A program made the position numbers and the translations under genes. From the NCBI RefSeq assembly GCF_022458895.1, contig NZ_JAINFL010000002.1, positions 434,001 to 498,000 on the forward strand: a stretch of 64,000 nt of DNA. Reading direction: 5' to 3'. Below the pieces are notes generated by a model that had not been told where the DNA came from, ran no database searches, and saw only the letters and a program-made list of their open reading frames with translations. Below are positions 1-9,094 of the stretch, one piece after another; position 1 is the first letter of the stretch, and every line of letters starts with the position of its first letter. This DNA comes from Roseihalotalea indica (lineage in GTDB: Bacteria; Bacteroidota; Bacteroidia; Cytophagales; Cyclobacteriaceae).

Positions 1-128
1 AGGGTAACGATGTTAGTATTGTCGGTCACGCAGCTTGCTTCTTCTTCGCAGGCAGCCAATCCAAAAAAAATGAGCGCGAATAGCACTCCAAAGTGATTCT
101 TTACGTACAAAAATACGTTATGCTTCAT
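1..128 (-). CDS. Putative lipoprotein, 5' end only (runs off window)
   Basis: An open frame starts at the ATG read from 128 to 126 on the minus strand and stays open to the window edge, giving about 42 residues. The N-terminus has a hydrophobic segment and a lipobox (GLAAC, Cys27) followed by acidic residues (EEE), so the product is probably an exported lipoprotein. A second cysteine follows in a context (EASCVTDN) that resembles the small DUF6452-type lipoproteins often seen near rimO in Bacteroidota; that family call is only a guess from this stretch. It is divergent from rimO with a 132-bp intergenic region. The frame was found by reading the sequence directly, because it is cut off by the edge. 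Confidence 0.6.
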   Translation of the reverse strand, partial: MKHNVFLYVKNHFGVLFALIFFGLAACEEEASCVTDNTNIVT

Positions 129-226
129 GGTCGTTCAACCTACCAACGCTTTTTGGGCGTTGTTGTTGCTCAGCAATAGCGCTCAGTAACCTACGGGACC
201 CTCCCGCAATGAGCGGCAAATTTTGT

Positions 227-235
227 TAATTTTGC
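227..235 (+). promoter_or_regulatory. Candidate -7 box for the rimO operon
   Basis: TAATTTTGC matches the Bacteroidota -7 consensus TAnnTTTG and lies 26 bases before the GTG start of rimO. No TTG is seen at the expected -33 spacing, so the call rests on one box. Confidence 0.4.
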
Positions 236-260
236 AGACAATTAAAAAAGAAGTGCGCGC

Positions 261-1613
261 GTGAAGACAAAAGGACGAAAAAAAGACAAGGTAAATATCG
301 TAACCCTGGGTTGTTCTAAAAACCTGGTAGACTCAGAAGTAATGCTTACCCAACTGAAGGGAAACCGCATTAATGCCACTCACGAGTCGGAACAAGACGA
401 TGCCAATGTAATTATTGTAAACACCTGCGGGTTTATTGATAATGCCAAGCAGGAGTCTATTGATACCATTCTGCGCTTTGCCGATGCCAAGCAGGAAGGC
501 CGTATCGATAAGCTCTACGTGACGGGTTGCCTGTCTCAACGCTACAAAGACGATCTGGAGCAGGAGATTCCCGAAGTGGATGCTTTCTTTGGTACAATGG
601 AGCTGCCGCTGCTGCTCAGAAAATTTAAAGCTAACTATAAACACGAGTTGGTCGGCGAGCGCATCACCACTACCGCCCGGCATTTTGCTTATCTGAAGAT
701 TGCCGAAGGCTGCGACCGCCCTTGCTCCTTCTGCGCTATTCCGCTGATGCGGGGTAAGCACGTATCCCAACCTATTGAAGACCTGGTGAAGCAGGCCCAA
801 ACCCTGGCCCGCAACGGCACCAAAGAACTACTGCTAATTGCCCAAGACTCTACCTACTATGGGCTGGACATTTACAAAAAACGTCGGCTGGCCGACTTAA
901 TGCGTCATCTTTCGGATGTGGAAGGTATTGAGTGGATTCGCCTGCACTACGCTTTCCCGTCGGGCTTTCCGATGGACGTGCTAGACGTTATGGCCGAGCG
1001 GTCTAATATCTGCAATTACCTGGATATGCCTTTGCAACACGGTTCCTCTAACATGCTTAGGCTAATGCGACGCGGCATTACCCGAGAAAAAACCGAACAA
1101 CTGATTGATCAAATCCGTAACAAAGTACCGGACATCGCCTTGCGTACTACGCTGATCGCCGGGCACCCCGGAGAAACTGAAGACGATTTTGCGCAGATGC
1201 TGGAATTTGTAGAAAGAAGCCGCTTTGACCGCCTGGGAATTTTCGCCTACTCACACGAAGAAGGCACTCACGCATTTGGCATGGCCGATGACATACCCGA
1301 AGAGGTAAAACAGGAGCGTGTAAACCAGGTTATGGAGCTACAGGAACAGATCTCGTATCAGAAAAATCAGGACAAGATCGGGCAAACGCTGCGGGTGCTG
1401 ATTGACCGTAAGGAAGGTGGCTACTTTGTAGGACGTACCGAAGCCGACTCGCCCGAGGTAGACAACGAAGTGCTGATTCCGGCCCAGGACACCTATTTGC
1501 GACTGGGAGATTTTGCGCAGATAACCATTGACGATGCTTCTGAGTTTGATTTATTTGGAACAGTAGCTCAGCCTGCTAACCTTAACCGACACCCGATATC
1601 TCATGATGCTTGA
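261..1613 (+). CDS. rimO: Ribosomal protein S12 methylthiotransferase RimO
   Basis: A radical-SAM methylthiotransferase that adds a methylthio group to a conserved Asp of ribosomal protein uS12. The order is the family's: an N-terminal UPF0004 domain with three cluster cysteines (Cys18, Cys56, Cys90), the radical-SAM core with CxxxCxxC at Cys151, Cys155 and Cys158 (CDRPCSFC), and a C-terminal TRAM-like RNA-binding segment at about 370-438. The 450-residue length is typical. The RimO-type opening (VTLGCSKNLVDSE) separates it from MiaB, which modifies tRNA. The start is GTG, with a -7 box just upstream. The end overlaps bshC by 11 bases, so the three genes to 3755 form one transcription unit. 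Confidence 0.95.
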   Translation: MKTKGRKKDKVNIVTLGCSKNLVDSEVMLTQLKGNRINATHESEQDDANVIIVNTCGFIDNAKQESIDTILRFADAKQEGRIDKLYVTGCLSQRYKDDLEQEIPEVDAFFGTMELPLLLRKFKANYKHELVGERITTTARHFAYLKIAEGCDRPCSFCAIPLMRGKHVSQPIEDLVKQAQTLARNGTKELLLIAQDSTYYGLDIYKKRRLADLMRHLSDVEGIEWIRLHYAFPSGFPMDVLDVMAERSNICNYLDMPLQHGSSNMLRLMRRGITREKTEQLIDQIRNKVPDIALRTTLIAGHPGETEDDFAQMLEFVERSRFDRLGIFAYSHEEGTHAFGMADDIPEEVKQERVNQVMELQEQISYQKNQDKIGQTLRVLIDRKEGGYFVGRTEADSPEVDNEVLIPAQDTYLRLGDFAQITIDDASEFDLFGTVAQPANLNRHPISHDA

Positions 1614-3171
1614 AAAACTTTCGCTAGCCGACACTCAACAGTTTGATCCTGTTTTTTTAGACTATCTGGCTGGCGAATCTAAGTTACAGCCTTTCTACCA
1701 CCGCTCTCCACAACCGGAAAGTTTCCAGGAACAACTGGCCGAAAAACAACTCTCGGCTGAGCAGCGATCTATACTGGTTGAAGTGCTTCAACAGCAATAT
1801 CAATCCCTGGATACCTCAGAAGCGGTAACCGAGAATATCCGGCAACTGGCTGATTCTAAAACTTTTACTGTCACTACGGGGCATCAGCTAAATATCTTCA
1901 CCGGTCCGCTGTACTTCATTTATAAGATTGTGACGGTGGTTAATGCCTGTCGAAGCTTGCAGGAAAAGTACCCCGATTATCGTTTTGTGCCAGTGTATTG
2001 GATGGCCTCAGAAGACCATGACTTTGAGGAAATTAGCTACTTTAACCTTTTTGGGCAGACGTATACTTGGGAGACGCAACAAACAGGAGCCGTTGGTCGC
2101 TTTCACCCCAATGGACTGACCAAGGTGCTGGATGAGTTGCCGGAAAAGACGCCTATCTTTGAAGAAGCCTACCGTAAGCACGAAACTCTGGCTGATGCCG
2201 TACGCTGTTACGTAAATGAGCTGTTTAAGGAGCAGGGACTGGTAGTCATTGATGCCGATAATCCTACACTGAAAGCTAGCTTTGCTCCGGTCATCAAAGA
2301 TGATTTGCTCAACCATACCGCTAAGCAGAAAGTAGAAGAAGCTTCAGCCCGGTTGGATGAGATGAATTATAAAACGCAGGTCTTTCCGCGAGAAATTAAC
2401 TTCTTTTACCTTCATGAGCAGTCGCGAGAGCGCATCGTGCGAGAAAACGACTCGTTTCAAGTATTAAATACTGACCTTTCTTTTTCAGAAGAGAAGCTAT
2501 TGCAGGAAGTAGAAGAACACCCTGAACGTTTTAGCCCTAACGTAATCTTACGTCCGCTTTATCAGGAAATGATACTGCCGAATCTGGCTTATGTGGGTGG
2601 GCCATCCGAAGTCGCCTACTGGCTGCAACTGAAGCCGGTTTTTGAGCACTACGAGGTGACTTTTCCCATTCTAATGCCGCGCAATTTTGCTTTGGTCATT
2701 AACAAAACCAATGCGAAGAAACTGCGCAAAGTAGAAATATCCTCTTCTGACCTTTTCCTTGATACTCAGGCATTAGTCAAAAAGTTTGTGGAAGAGAATG
2801 CTGACGGCAACCTTTCGCTAAAGGAAGAAAAAGCAGCCCTGGCTGAGGTCTTTGAGAGGATTAAAGAAAAAGCCCGGGTGGTAGACGGTAGTTTGGATGG
2901 GTTCATTGGCTCGGAAGCCAACAAGTCATTCAAAAGCTTGAGCAACATTGAAAAACGGCTGAAAAAATCTGAAGAGCAAAACCAGGAAACGTCGGTGAAA
3001 CAACTGGAAGGTCTTAAAGAAAAGCTGTTTCCGGGTGGGACACTGCAGGAGCGAAAAGAGAACTTTCTTAATTTCTACATCAATAATCCACACTTCATTG
3101 AGGAATTGCTCGAGCAGCTCGATCCCTTCGATTTCCAGTTTCATATTCTCAATGAAGGGGAAAACGCGTGA
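1603..3171 (+). CDS. bshC: Bacillithiol biosynthesis cysteine-adding enzyme BshC
   Basis: Putative cysteine ligase for the last step of bacillithiol synthesis, joining Cys to GlcN-malate in the cytoplasm. The 522-residue length and the whole-protein pattern fit BshC: an N-terminal FxHRSP-like segment (QPFYHRSPQ), TTGHQLNIFTGPLYFIYKI, YWMASEDHDFEE, a central VGGPSEVAYW, and a coiled-coil-rich C-terminal half with KxxNFLNFYINNP. BshC is widespread in Bacteroidota, where bacillithiol acts as the low-molecular-weight thiol. bshA and bshB are not in the window. It overlaps rimO by 11 bases and the next gene by 4 bases, so translational coupling is likely. Confidence 0.93.
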   Translation: MMLEKLSLADTQQFDPVFLDYLAGESKLQPFYHRSPQPESFQEQLAEKQLSAEQRSILVEVLQQQYQSLDTSEAVTENIRQLADSKTFTVTTGHQLNIFTGPLYFIYKIVTVVNACRSLQEKYPDYRFVPVYWMASEDHDFEEISYFNLFGQTYTWETQQTGAVGRFHPNGLTKVLDELPEKTPIFEEAYRKHETLADAVRCYVNELFKEQGLVVIDADNPTLKASFAPVIKDDLLNHTAKQKVEEASARLDEMNYKTQVFPREINFFYLHEQSRERIVRENDSFQVLNTDLSFSEEKLLQEVEEHPERFSPNVILRPLYQEMILPNLAYVGGPSEVAYWLQLKPVFEHYEVTFPILMPRNFALVINKTNAKKLRKVEISSSDLFLDTQALVKKFVEENADGNLSLKEEKAALAEVFERIKEKARVVDGSLDGFIGSEANKSFKSLSNIEKRLKKSEEQNQETSVKQLEGLKEKLFPGGTLQERKENFLNFYINNPHFIEELLEQLDPFDFQFHILNEGENA

Positions 3172-3755
3172 CCAAGGCTGTTTTACGTCGGCTTTATCAA
3201 TCTCGCCGTCAGGCACTCTCTGAAGCAGAATATGCCGAACGTAACGAGCAGATTTTCAATCAGTTTCGGAGTCGCTTTCCGGTTTACGAGAATATCGCTA
3301 AACCGCTTACCATACACTGCTTCTTGTCGTCGTTAGCTAAGCGAGAGGTAGACACTAACCCTCTAATTCAGTATTTTCTTTCTCAGCCTTCTATTACGCT
3401 GGCGGTGCCCTATACCCATATTTCGGAAGAACGGCTCAGCCACCATCATTATACGGAAGGAATGGTGCTGGAAACTAATCGCTGGGGTATTCCAGAGCCG
3501 CATGCATCAACCCTTACTATTGATGTTGCGCAGATTGACTGGGTGCTGATACCTCTGTTAGCTTTTGATAAGCGAGGCCATCGAGTAGGCTATGGGAAAG
3601 GATTTTACGATCGCTTTCTGGCGGAGTGCCGTCCTGATACTCTTAAGATAGGCCTCTCACTTGATGAGCCTGTAGAGCGTATTGATGATATTAATGCGTA
3701 TGATTTTTCTCTCAACTACGCGGTTACGCCTTCTCGAGTTTGGGATTTTTCGTAG
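3168..3755 (+). CDS. 5-formyltetrahydrofolate cyclo-ligase (MTHFS family)
   Basis: Converts 5-formyl-THF to 5,10-methenyl-THF with ATP, returning the storage folate to one-carbon metabolism. The signature lies near the C-terminus: PLLAFDKRGHRVGYGKGFYD contains the phosphate- and folate-binding GYGKGxYDR motif at about residues 141-150. The N-terminal basic patch (LRRLYQSRRQALS) is also typical. At 195 residues it is a normal-length single-domain enzyme. The GTG start at 3168 overlaps the TGA of bshC as GTGA, which supports this start and an operon with rimO-bshC. No terminator hairpin was seen after it. Confidence 0.9.
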   Translation: MTKAVLRRLYQSRRQALSEAEYAERNEQIFNQFRSRFPVYENIAKPLTIHCFLSSLAKREVDTNPLIQYFLSQPSITLAVPYTHISEERLSHHHYTEGMVLETNRWGIPEPHASTLTIDVAQIDWVLIPLLAFDKRGHRVGYGKGFYDRFLAECRPDTLKIGLSLDEPVERIDDINAYDFSLNYAVTPSRVWDFS

Positions 3756-4058
3756 TCACGGGTTAAGCATAGAATTAAGAAGGGAGCACTAATAGCAGAT
3801 AACCTTTTGCCTTTACTATAGAAGTTTCTGGTATTTATTGTTCAGTCCGGCATTTTACCTTATGGCTAAAGGTTAAAGTCATTAGTCTTCTCAAGAAATT
3901 ATCTCTCTTTTCTTTTAAAAAGGTACACGTCTGCCAAGCAGGCTGTAGATATCTTTCTTTACACACTCATTATCTCTCTATTTTTATTATAATTAAGTGT
4001 TATTAGTTAAGTGCTAATACATTTTTTATTTGAGGGAATATCTTCACAATAGAATAGT
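3756..4058. other. Intergenic, 303 bp, AT-rich
   Basis: The stretch is AT-rich, especially 3960-4040. No convincing hairpin, tRNA or ORF was seen. It presumably holds the promoter of the T9SS cargo gene, but no clean TAnnTTTG box with a -33 partner was found. Confidence 0.4.
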
Positions 4059-5774
4059 ATGCAGATAATTATTTGCAACACGGCATATAAATACCAGATC
4101 TATGCTTTATTTGTATGGGGGGCTATAGGTTTTTTTAGTCAGCATGCTGTTGCACAAACGCGCCCGGCTGCCACCATAGCCAATGGTAACTCAGGAATAA
4201 TCTCATGTTCAGGTTGCCAGCAGTTAGACCTGGACAATGCGTGGGATGCGGATCCTGACAGTCGGGCTACGCTTGATATTAGTTCTTCTATATTGGGTGG
4301 AAGTGCTTACGTAGTATACGAATTTGCCAACTCGGTAAATCTATATAATAACTTGATCCTTACATTTGGGTATAGTGGGCCAGGGTTCTTATCAGGTTTA
4401 ATTTCTTCTCAGGTATTTGAGCATTTGACTATTCAGTTGCAAGACAATAGTGGTACGGAAATTACCACCTATGATAACACCAATATGGCCAGTGTTAACC
4501 TGGTGAATGCTAGCGAGAATCTGTTTGAAATACGCATTATTAATCCGTCGGCCAATACCCGGCGAATTCGCATTGAGGCAGGGTCTTTATTATCATTACT
4601 GAATAAAGATAGCTACATCTACGACATTGTGCAGCAAGAAGCTGCCTACGACTTTGTAACCAGAGATGTAGACGTAGGATACTATGAGGGTGGATCACCA
4701 GTAAGCATTAGTTTATGTTTAGGAGGATGCACTATCACTGATCAAGATCATGCCACAATTAATTACGACCCAAACAGCGAATATGCCCGCATAGTGTCTC
4801 CTATATCGGCTACATTGGGCGAAAAATACCTATACGCCCGGTATGACTGGGGGGGGACAACCACATATGCGGGTCTTGATTATGATATTTACCTGGTAGT
4901 GGCTCAGGAAAATTTTGTCTCATTAACTACTGACTTGTTTGATAACGATCAGTTGGAAGTGGTATTGGAGTACTCAGATGCCAGTCAGGAAACGTTCAGT
5001 GCCTCGGACAATAGCAGCTTAGTAGAAGCCAACGTCTTATACCCCGGATCAAATAAGTTTTTTATCAGAATTGATGCTAATGATGGAAAATCAGTACGTT
5101 CCGTAGAAGTACGGCTATACCGCCCCATCGTGAGCGGAACCCGAATGGCAGCTCCTTTGGCCGAAGGAGATAATGAAATGCGGGTTTATAATGCTTTCGC
5201 CGCAGACTCAGACAATAATCCTTTACCAGTATCACTGCTGTATTTCTATGCCGATGCCGCCTTTGATCAGGTGCAGCTTCAGTGGGCTACAGCCTGGGAG
5301 GAGCACAATGATCATTTTCTGATAGAGCATTCTACGGATGCCTCGTCGTTTCACCCGCTCATCAAAATACCAGCCGCAGACCAGGGCAGCAGTACCAATT
5401 ATTACGAAGCAATTGACGATCAACCCGCATTTGGTCAAAACTATTATAGGCTTACCCAGGTAGATCTTGATGGCAGTATTAGTCAGTTTCCTGTAGTGTC
5501 TGCTTACTTTCAGCTTCCGGCGGAGGCTTTGATTATAAAGCCGGTTACCGAAGAGGGGCGTATATATGTGAGCGTGGCAGAAAATTCTCTGACAAACCGG
5601 GAAGCGGTTGTCTGGATCAGAGATGCTCAGGGCAGAACCATTCAGCAGGATAATGCGGCTACCCTGGGTAGGAATTATTCCATAATATTACCTCATAATG
5701 TAAAGCCAGGAGTGTATCTGGTTTCTCTTCTTACCGAAGGTTCCTTCCTAACCCGCAAGATATTGCTGGATTAA
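4059..5774 (+). CDS. Secreted protein with T9SS type A C-terminal sorting domain
   Basis: A 571-residue exported protein of unknown function. An N-terminal signal peptide ends near HAVAQ (about residue 33). The middle holds beta-rich repeats with no family I recognise; a CxxC (SCSGCQQ) sits near residue 50. From about residue 385 it has the Bacteroidota linker LPVSLLYFYADA followed by a fibronectin-like segment (VQLQWATAWEEHNDHFLIE). The last ~80 residues look like a T9SS sorting domain (KPGVYLVSLLTEG...RKILLD). Known cargo of this kind is moved across the outer membrane by the Por/Spr machinery and attached to the surface or released. It stands alone between non-coding stretches of about 300 bp. 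Confidence 0.8.
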   Translation: MQIIICNTAYKYQIYALFVWGAIGFFSQHAVAQTRPAATIANGNSGIISCSGCQQLDLDNAWDADPDSRATLDISSSILGGSAYVVYEFANSVNLYNNLILTFGYSGPGFLSGLISSQVFEHLTIQLQDNSGTEITTYDNTNMASVNLVNASENLFEIRIINPSANTRRIRIEAGSLLSLLNKDSYIYDIVQQEAAYDFVTRDVDVGYYEGGSPVSISLCLGGCTITDQDHATINYDPNSEYARIVSPISATLGEKYLYARYDWGGTTTYAGLDYDIYLVVAQENFVSLTTDLFDNDQLEVVLEYSDASQETFSASDNSSLVEANVLYPGSNKFFIRIDANDGKSVRSVEVRLYRPIVSGTRMAAPLAEGDNEMRVYNAFAADSDNNPLPVSLLYFYADAAFDQVQLQWATAWEEHNDHFLIEHSTDASSFHPLIKIPAADQGSSTNYYEAIDDQPAFGQNYYRLTQVDLDGSISQFPVVSAYFQLPAEALIIKPVTEEGRIYVSVAENSLTNREAVVWIRDAQGRTIQQDNAATLGRNYSIILPHNVKPGVYLVSLLTEGSFLTRKILLD

Positions 5775-6123
5775 GCTAGACAATATGAGTTTGTTTTTGG
5801 CTCTGTCTACACTCTTACACGTTTCTACATTAGAAAATTCCCCTTCTAAATCCCCTTAATTTCTTCAAAGAAGAAAAGAGGTCCTTCGGCAAACTATTAA
5901 TCATCCCAATTCGTTTGAAATGCACGAAAAGCAAAGAAGGAAGAGAATGAAGATCCGGAATGACAAAGCCGGGAATAAAGACCACTAACAATCAGTCCGT
6001 GTGGCTGGTGTCCACGTCAGCAGTTCAAGCTGCCTGTCTCTCATTCATTTCTCTCAACTCCTTACACTTCAGTATGATTATATTATATTTGCGCTCTCTG
6101 CGGCGGATTGAAGTATTACTGCT
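5775..6123. other. Intergenic, 349 bp, with a small hairpin
   Basis: It contains a short inverted repeat, TTTCTTC (5860-5866) against GAAGAAA (5870-5876), too weak to call a terminator. The part from about 5840 resembles degenerate repeat-like intergenic text (CCCCTTCTAAATCCCCTTAA). A -7 box for trkA lies near the right end. No ORF was found. Confidence 0.4.
6084..6092 (+). promoter_or_regulatory. Candidate -7 box for trkA
   Basis: TATATTTGC is a perfect TAnnTTTG match 32 bases before the trkA ATG. A -33 TTG is not seen at the normal spacing. Confidence 0.5.
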
Positions 6124-7464
6124 ATGAAAATTGTTATTGCCGGGGCTGGAGATGTAGGTAAACATTTAGCCAAGCTCCTTTCATACGAGAACCAGGAAAT
6201 TGTGATCATTGACTTAGACGCTGAGCGGCTTCGTCAGATTGGTAACCAGATAGATGTAGCAACCATCAAAGGAAATTCTACTTCTTATAAAACCCTGAAA
6301 CAAGCAAATGTGAGTGGAGCTGATCTGCTTATTTCTGTTACAGAATCAGAGGAAGTAAACCTGGCTACCACGATCATTGCCAAGCAATTGGGAGTAAAAC
6401 GGACTATTGCCCGTATTTCCAACGAAGAGTTTCTGCTGGATAAAAAGACGCTGGACCTTCGGAAAGTAGGAATTGATGAACTGATTTCACCTGAGTCGCT
6501 GGCTGCCCGAGAGATTAAGCGGTTACTTCGGATTGCCGCCGTAACTGATACCTTTGAGTTTGATCAGGGGTTACTTTCACTTATTGGCATTACCCTGGAC
6601 CAGGAGAGCAATCTGATTGGCAAAACCCTGGCCGAAACCTCCCGCCTGAATCCAGATGATTCCTACATTATTGTAGCTATTCTGCGCAATGGGAAAACGA
6701 TTATTCCTAAAGGACACAACCGTTTGCGGGTCAGCGATCATGTATACTTCATCGCCCAACCCGATGGTATTGACCGCGTGCTGAAACTGACCGGGAAAGT
6801 GAAAATGGATATCCATAACCTGATGATTCTGGGCGGAAGCAAGGCAGGATACCACACTGCCCGCAAGCTGAGTAGCACGTACAAGATAAAGCTGATTGAA
6901 CGTGATAAAGACAAATGTTTTGAGCTAGCGGATCAGCTACCAGAGGTGCTGGTTATTAATGGTGACGGACGAGATGTAGATTTGCTCAATGAGGAAGGGT
7001 TGGCCGACATGGATGCTTTCATTGCCCTAACCGGCGATTCCGAGACAAACATCATAAGCTGTCTGGTAGCTAAAAACCAGGGGGTTAAGAAAACCATTGC
7101 CTTGGTAGAAAACATGGACTATATCCACCTGAGCCAGAACATGGGGGTAGATACCATGATCAATAAAAAATTAATTGCCGCTAACTTTATATTTCGCTAC
7201 ATCCGCGAAGGCGACGTGGTTTCTATTACCGGTATTCACGGAGTAGAAGCTGAAATACTGGAATATGAGGTTAATAACAATTGTAAAATCACCAACCGAC
7301 GCATCAAAAACCTTTCATTTCCTGGCGACGCCATTATTGGGGGAGTCATTCGCGATGGCAAGGGCCATATTGCACTCGGAAATTTTGAGTTTGAAAACAA
7401 TGACCGTGTAGTGGTGCTTAGCCAGCGAGATGCCCTGCCAGAAGTGGAAAAATTCTTTAAATAA
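6124..7464 (+). CDS. trkA: Trk system potassium uptake regulatory subunit TrkA
   Basis: Cytoplasmic, nucleotide-binding gating subunit of the Trk potassium channel. It has two tandem RCK units. The first opens with the Rossmann loop GAGDVGKHL at residues 7-15 and the acidic strand end IIDLD. The second Rossmann fold begins near residue 232 (LMILGGSKAGYHTA). A TrkA-C domain follows each. The 446-residue length is standard for the duplicated form. The gene lies 12 bases before trkH, so the two are surely co-transcribed and the products work as one complex. Confidence 0.95.
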   Translation: MKIVIAGAGDVGKHLAKLLSYENQEIVIIDLDAERLRQIGNQIDVATIKGNSTSYKTLKQANVSGADLLISVTESEEVNLATTIIAKQLGVKRTIARISNEEFLLDKKTLDLRKVGIDELISPESLAAREIKRLLRIAAVTDTFEFDQGLLSLIGITLDQESNLIGKTLAETSRLNPDDSYIIVAILRNGKTIIPKGHNRLRVSDHVYFIAQPDGIDRVLKLTGKVKMDIHNLMILGGSKAGYHTARKLSSTYKIKLIERDKDKCFELADQLPEVLVINGDGRDVDLLNEEGLADMDAFIALTGDSETNIISCLVAKNQGVKKTIALVENMDYIHLSQNMGVDTMINKKLIAANFIFRYIREGDVVSITGIHGVEAEILEYEVNNNCKITNRRIKNLSFPGDAIIGGVIRDGKGHIALGNFEFENNDRVVVLSQRDALPEVEKFFK

Positions 7465-7476
7465 TGCACCCTTACT

Positions 7477-8937
7477 ATGCAGTTTAACTGGAAGGTGCTC
7501 TTCAATATTCTAGGGGTAATTCTGGTATTTATGGCCGGATTTATGGTGCTCTGCCTACCCGTATCTTTTTATTATAAAAGTCAGGACTGGCCGGCATTAT
7601 TATATTCTGCTGGTATCACGCTGGCTGTGGGGGGGGGAACTTGGCTGGTAACCCGCAACCAAAGCGATCGAGAACTACGTCGCCGCGATGGCTATCTGTT
7701 AGTAACTGTTAGCTGGCTCTTGATCTCATTTTTTGGCTCGCTTCCTTACTTGCTCAGCGGGGCCATCCCAACTTACCCCGATGCCTTTTTCGAATCTATG
7801 TCCGGTTTCACTACCACCGGAGCTACTATCCTTACTGATATTGAGGTAGTGCCTCGGGGCATTCTCTTCTGGCGCAGCCTTACCCAGTGGATTGGCGGTA
7901 TGGGTATTATTGTGCTGGCTGTTGCTATATTGCCTATTTTAGGTATTGGTGGCATGCAGCTATTTCAGTCGGAAGCACCCGGTATCACTCCTGATAAGCT
8001 GAAGCCCCGCATCCGGGATACTGCTAAACGTCTGTGGGCTATCTATGTAATTCTAACCCTGGTAGAGACAGTACTATTGTGGGTGGGTGGCATGAGTTTT
8101 TACGATGCTATCAATCATGGCTTAACAACTATGGCAACGGGTGGGTTCTCGCCCAAAAATGCCAGCGTTGCCTACTACGATTCTGCCTATATCCAGTATG
8201 TAATGACCATTTTTATGTTTCTGGCCGGCACAAGCTTTACGCTCACCTATTTTATGCTGAAAGGAGAGTTTCGCAAAGCCTGGCAGAACGAAGAGTTTCG
8301 TAACTATTTGTGGTTTGTTGCCATTATGACTGTTATTACTACAGTAGGAATTGCCATTTCAACTGAAAACAACTGGGAGGCTTCTTTCCGCTATGCCGTT
8401 TTTCAAGTAATTTCAGTAGTAAGTACTACCGGTTATATCACAGCTGATTATACCGCTTGGATGCCACTACTCACCATATTGTTCTTTTTGCTGATGTTTA
8501 CTGGAGCTTCGGCCGGGTCTACCGCCGGGGGAGTGAAGATTGTGCGGCATACCATCTTACTTAAAAACAGCGTACTGGAAATGAAACGCCAGATTCATCC
8601 GTCCGCCGTTATTCCGGTGCGCTATAATGGTAATGCAGTTACTCAGGATATTGCTTTTAACGTACTGGCTTTCTTCATCATCTATATTACTATCTTTGCC
8701 TTGGGCTCAGCCATGATGGCTTTATCCGGAGTGGATTTCATGACGGCTATTGGTGCAGTAGCAACATCTTTAGGCAATATTGGTCCGGGAATTGGTACGG
8801 TTGGGCCGGTTGATAATTTTGCTCACCTTCCTGCTTTTGCTAAGTGGCTCTTATCTTTTTTGATGCTACTCGGTCGTTTAGAACTATTCACCGTGCTAAT
8901 GCTTTTCACCCCTTACTACTGGAGCCGACACGCGTAA
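7477..8937 (+). CDS. trkH: Trk potassium transporter membrane subunit TrkH
   Basis: Inner-membrane pore subunit of the Trk potassium uptake system, 486 residues with many hydrophobic segments. The four pore-loop repeats of the superfamily are visible: SGFTTTGAT at about residues 109-117, TTMATGGFS, VSTTGYITAD and ATSLGNIGPG near the C-terminus. Each has the selectivity-filter glycine in a TG or NIG context. It pairs with TrkA immediately upstream. The downstream region (8936-9029) forms nested inverted repeats that may act as a terminator or processing structure. Confidence 0.94.
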   Translation: MQFNWKVLFNILGVILVFMAGFMVLCLPVSFYYKSQDWPALLYSAGITLAVGGGTWLVTRNQSDRELRRRDGYLLVTVSWLLISFFGSLPYLLSGAIPTYPDAFFESMSGFTTTGATILTDIEVVPRGILFWRSLTQWIGGMGIIVLAVAILPILGIGGMQLFQSEAPGITPDKLKPRIRDTAKRLWAIYVILTLVETVLLWVGGMSFYDAINHGLTTMATGGFSPKNASVAYYDSAYIQYVMTIFMFLAGTSFTLTYFMLKGEFRKAWQNEEFRNYLWFVAIMTVITTVGIAISTENNWEASFRYAVFQVISVVSTTGYITADYTAWMPLLTILFFLLMFTGASAGSTAGGVKIVRHTILLKNSVLEMKRQIHPSAVIPVRYNGNAVTQDIAFNVLAFFIIYITIFALGSAMMALSGVDFMTAIGAVATSLGNIGPGIGTVGPVDNFAHLPAFAKWLLSFLMLLGRLELFTVLMLFTPYYWSRHA

Positions 8938-9029
8938 GCAGTTCGTAGAAGGCCCGGGGTAGTAAGCCGTTAGCATTGGGCTATACTACTGCATATGGAA
9001 CAATGCTAATGGCCTCCCGCCAACTGCTT
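8936..9029. repeat. Nested inverted repeats between trkH and yaaA
   Basis: An outer pair, AAGCAGTT (8936-8943) and AACTGCTT (9022-9029), encloses an inner pair, GCCGTTAGCATTG (8966-8978) and CAATGCTAATGGC (9001-9013), the latter complementary over 13 positions with one G-T pair. The region starts at the last base of the trkH coding sequence. The 94 bases could form one long hairpin with internal loops. No poly-T tract follows, so it is not a classical terminator; it could be a dispersed repeat or an mRNA 3' stabiliser. Confidence 0.6.
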
Positions 9030-9057
9030 CCAATTTATCGTATTTCCCCAAGATGCT

Positions 9058-9066
9058 TATCTTTGC
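9058..9066 (+). promoter_or_regulatory. Candidate -7 box for yaaA
   Basis: TATCTTTGC fits TAnnTTTG and lies 29 bases before the yaaA start. No -33 TTG at the usual spacing. Confidence 0.45.
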
Positions 9067-9094
9067 GGTAATTGATTAATCATTTATTATATCT

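Noticed and set aside
110..120. AAAATACGTTA, identical to the first AraC-region repeat
   Set aside because: It lies inside the coding start of the lipoprotein gene and has no partner repeat, so it is taken as chance.
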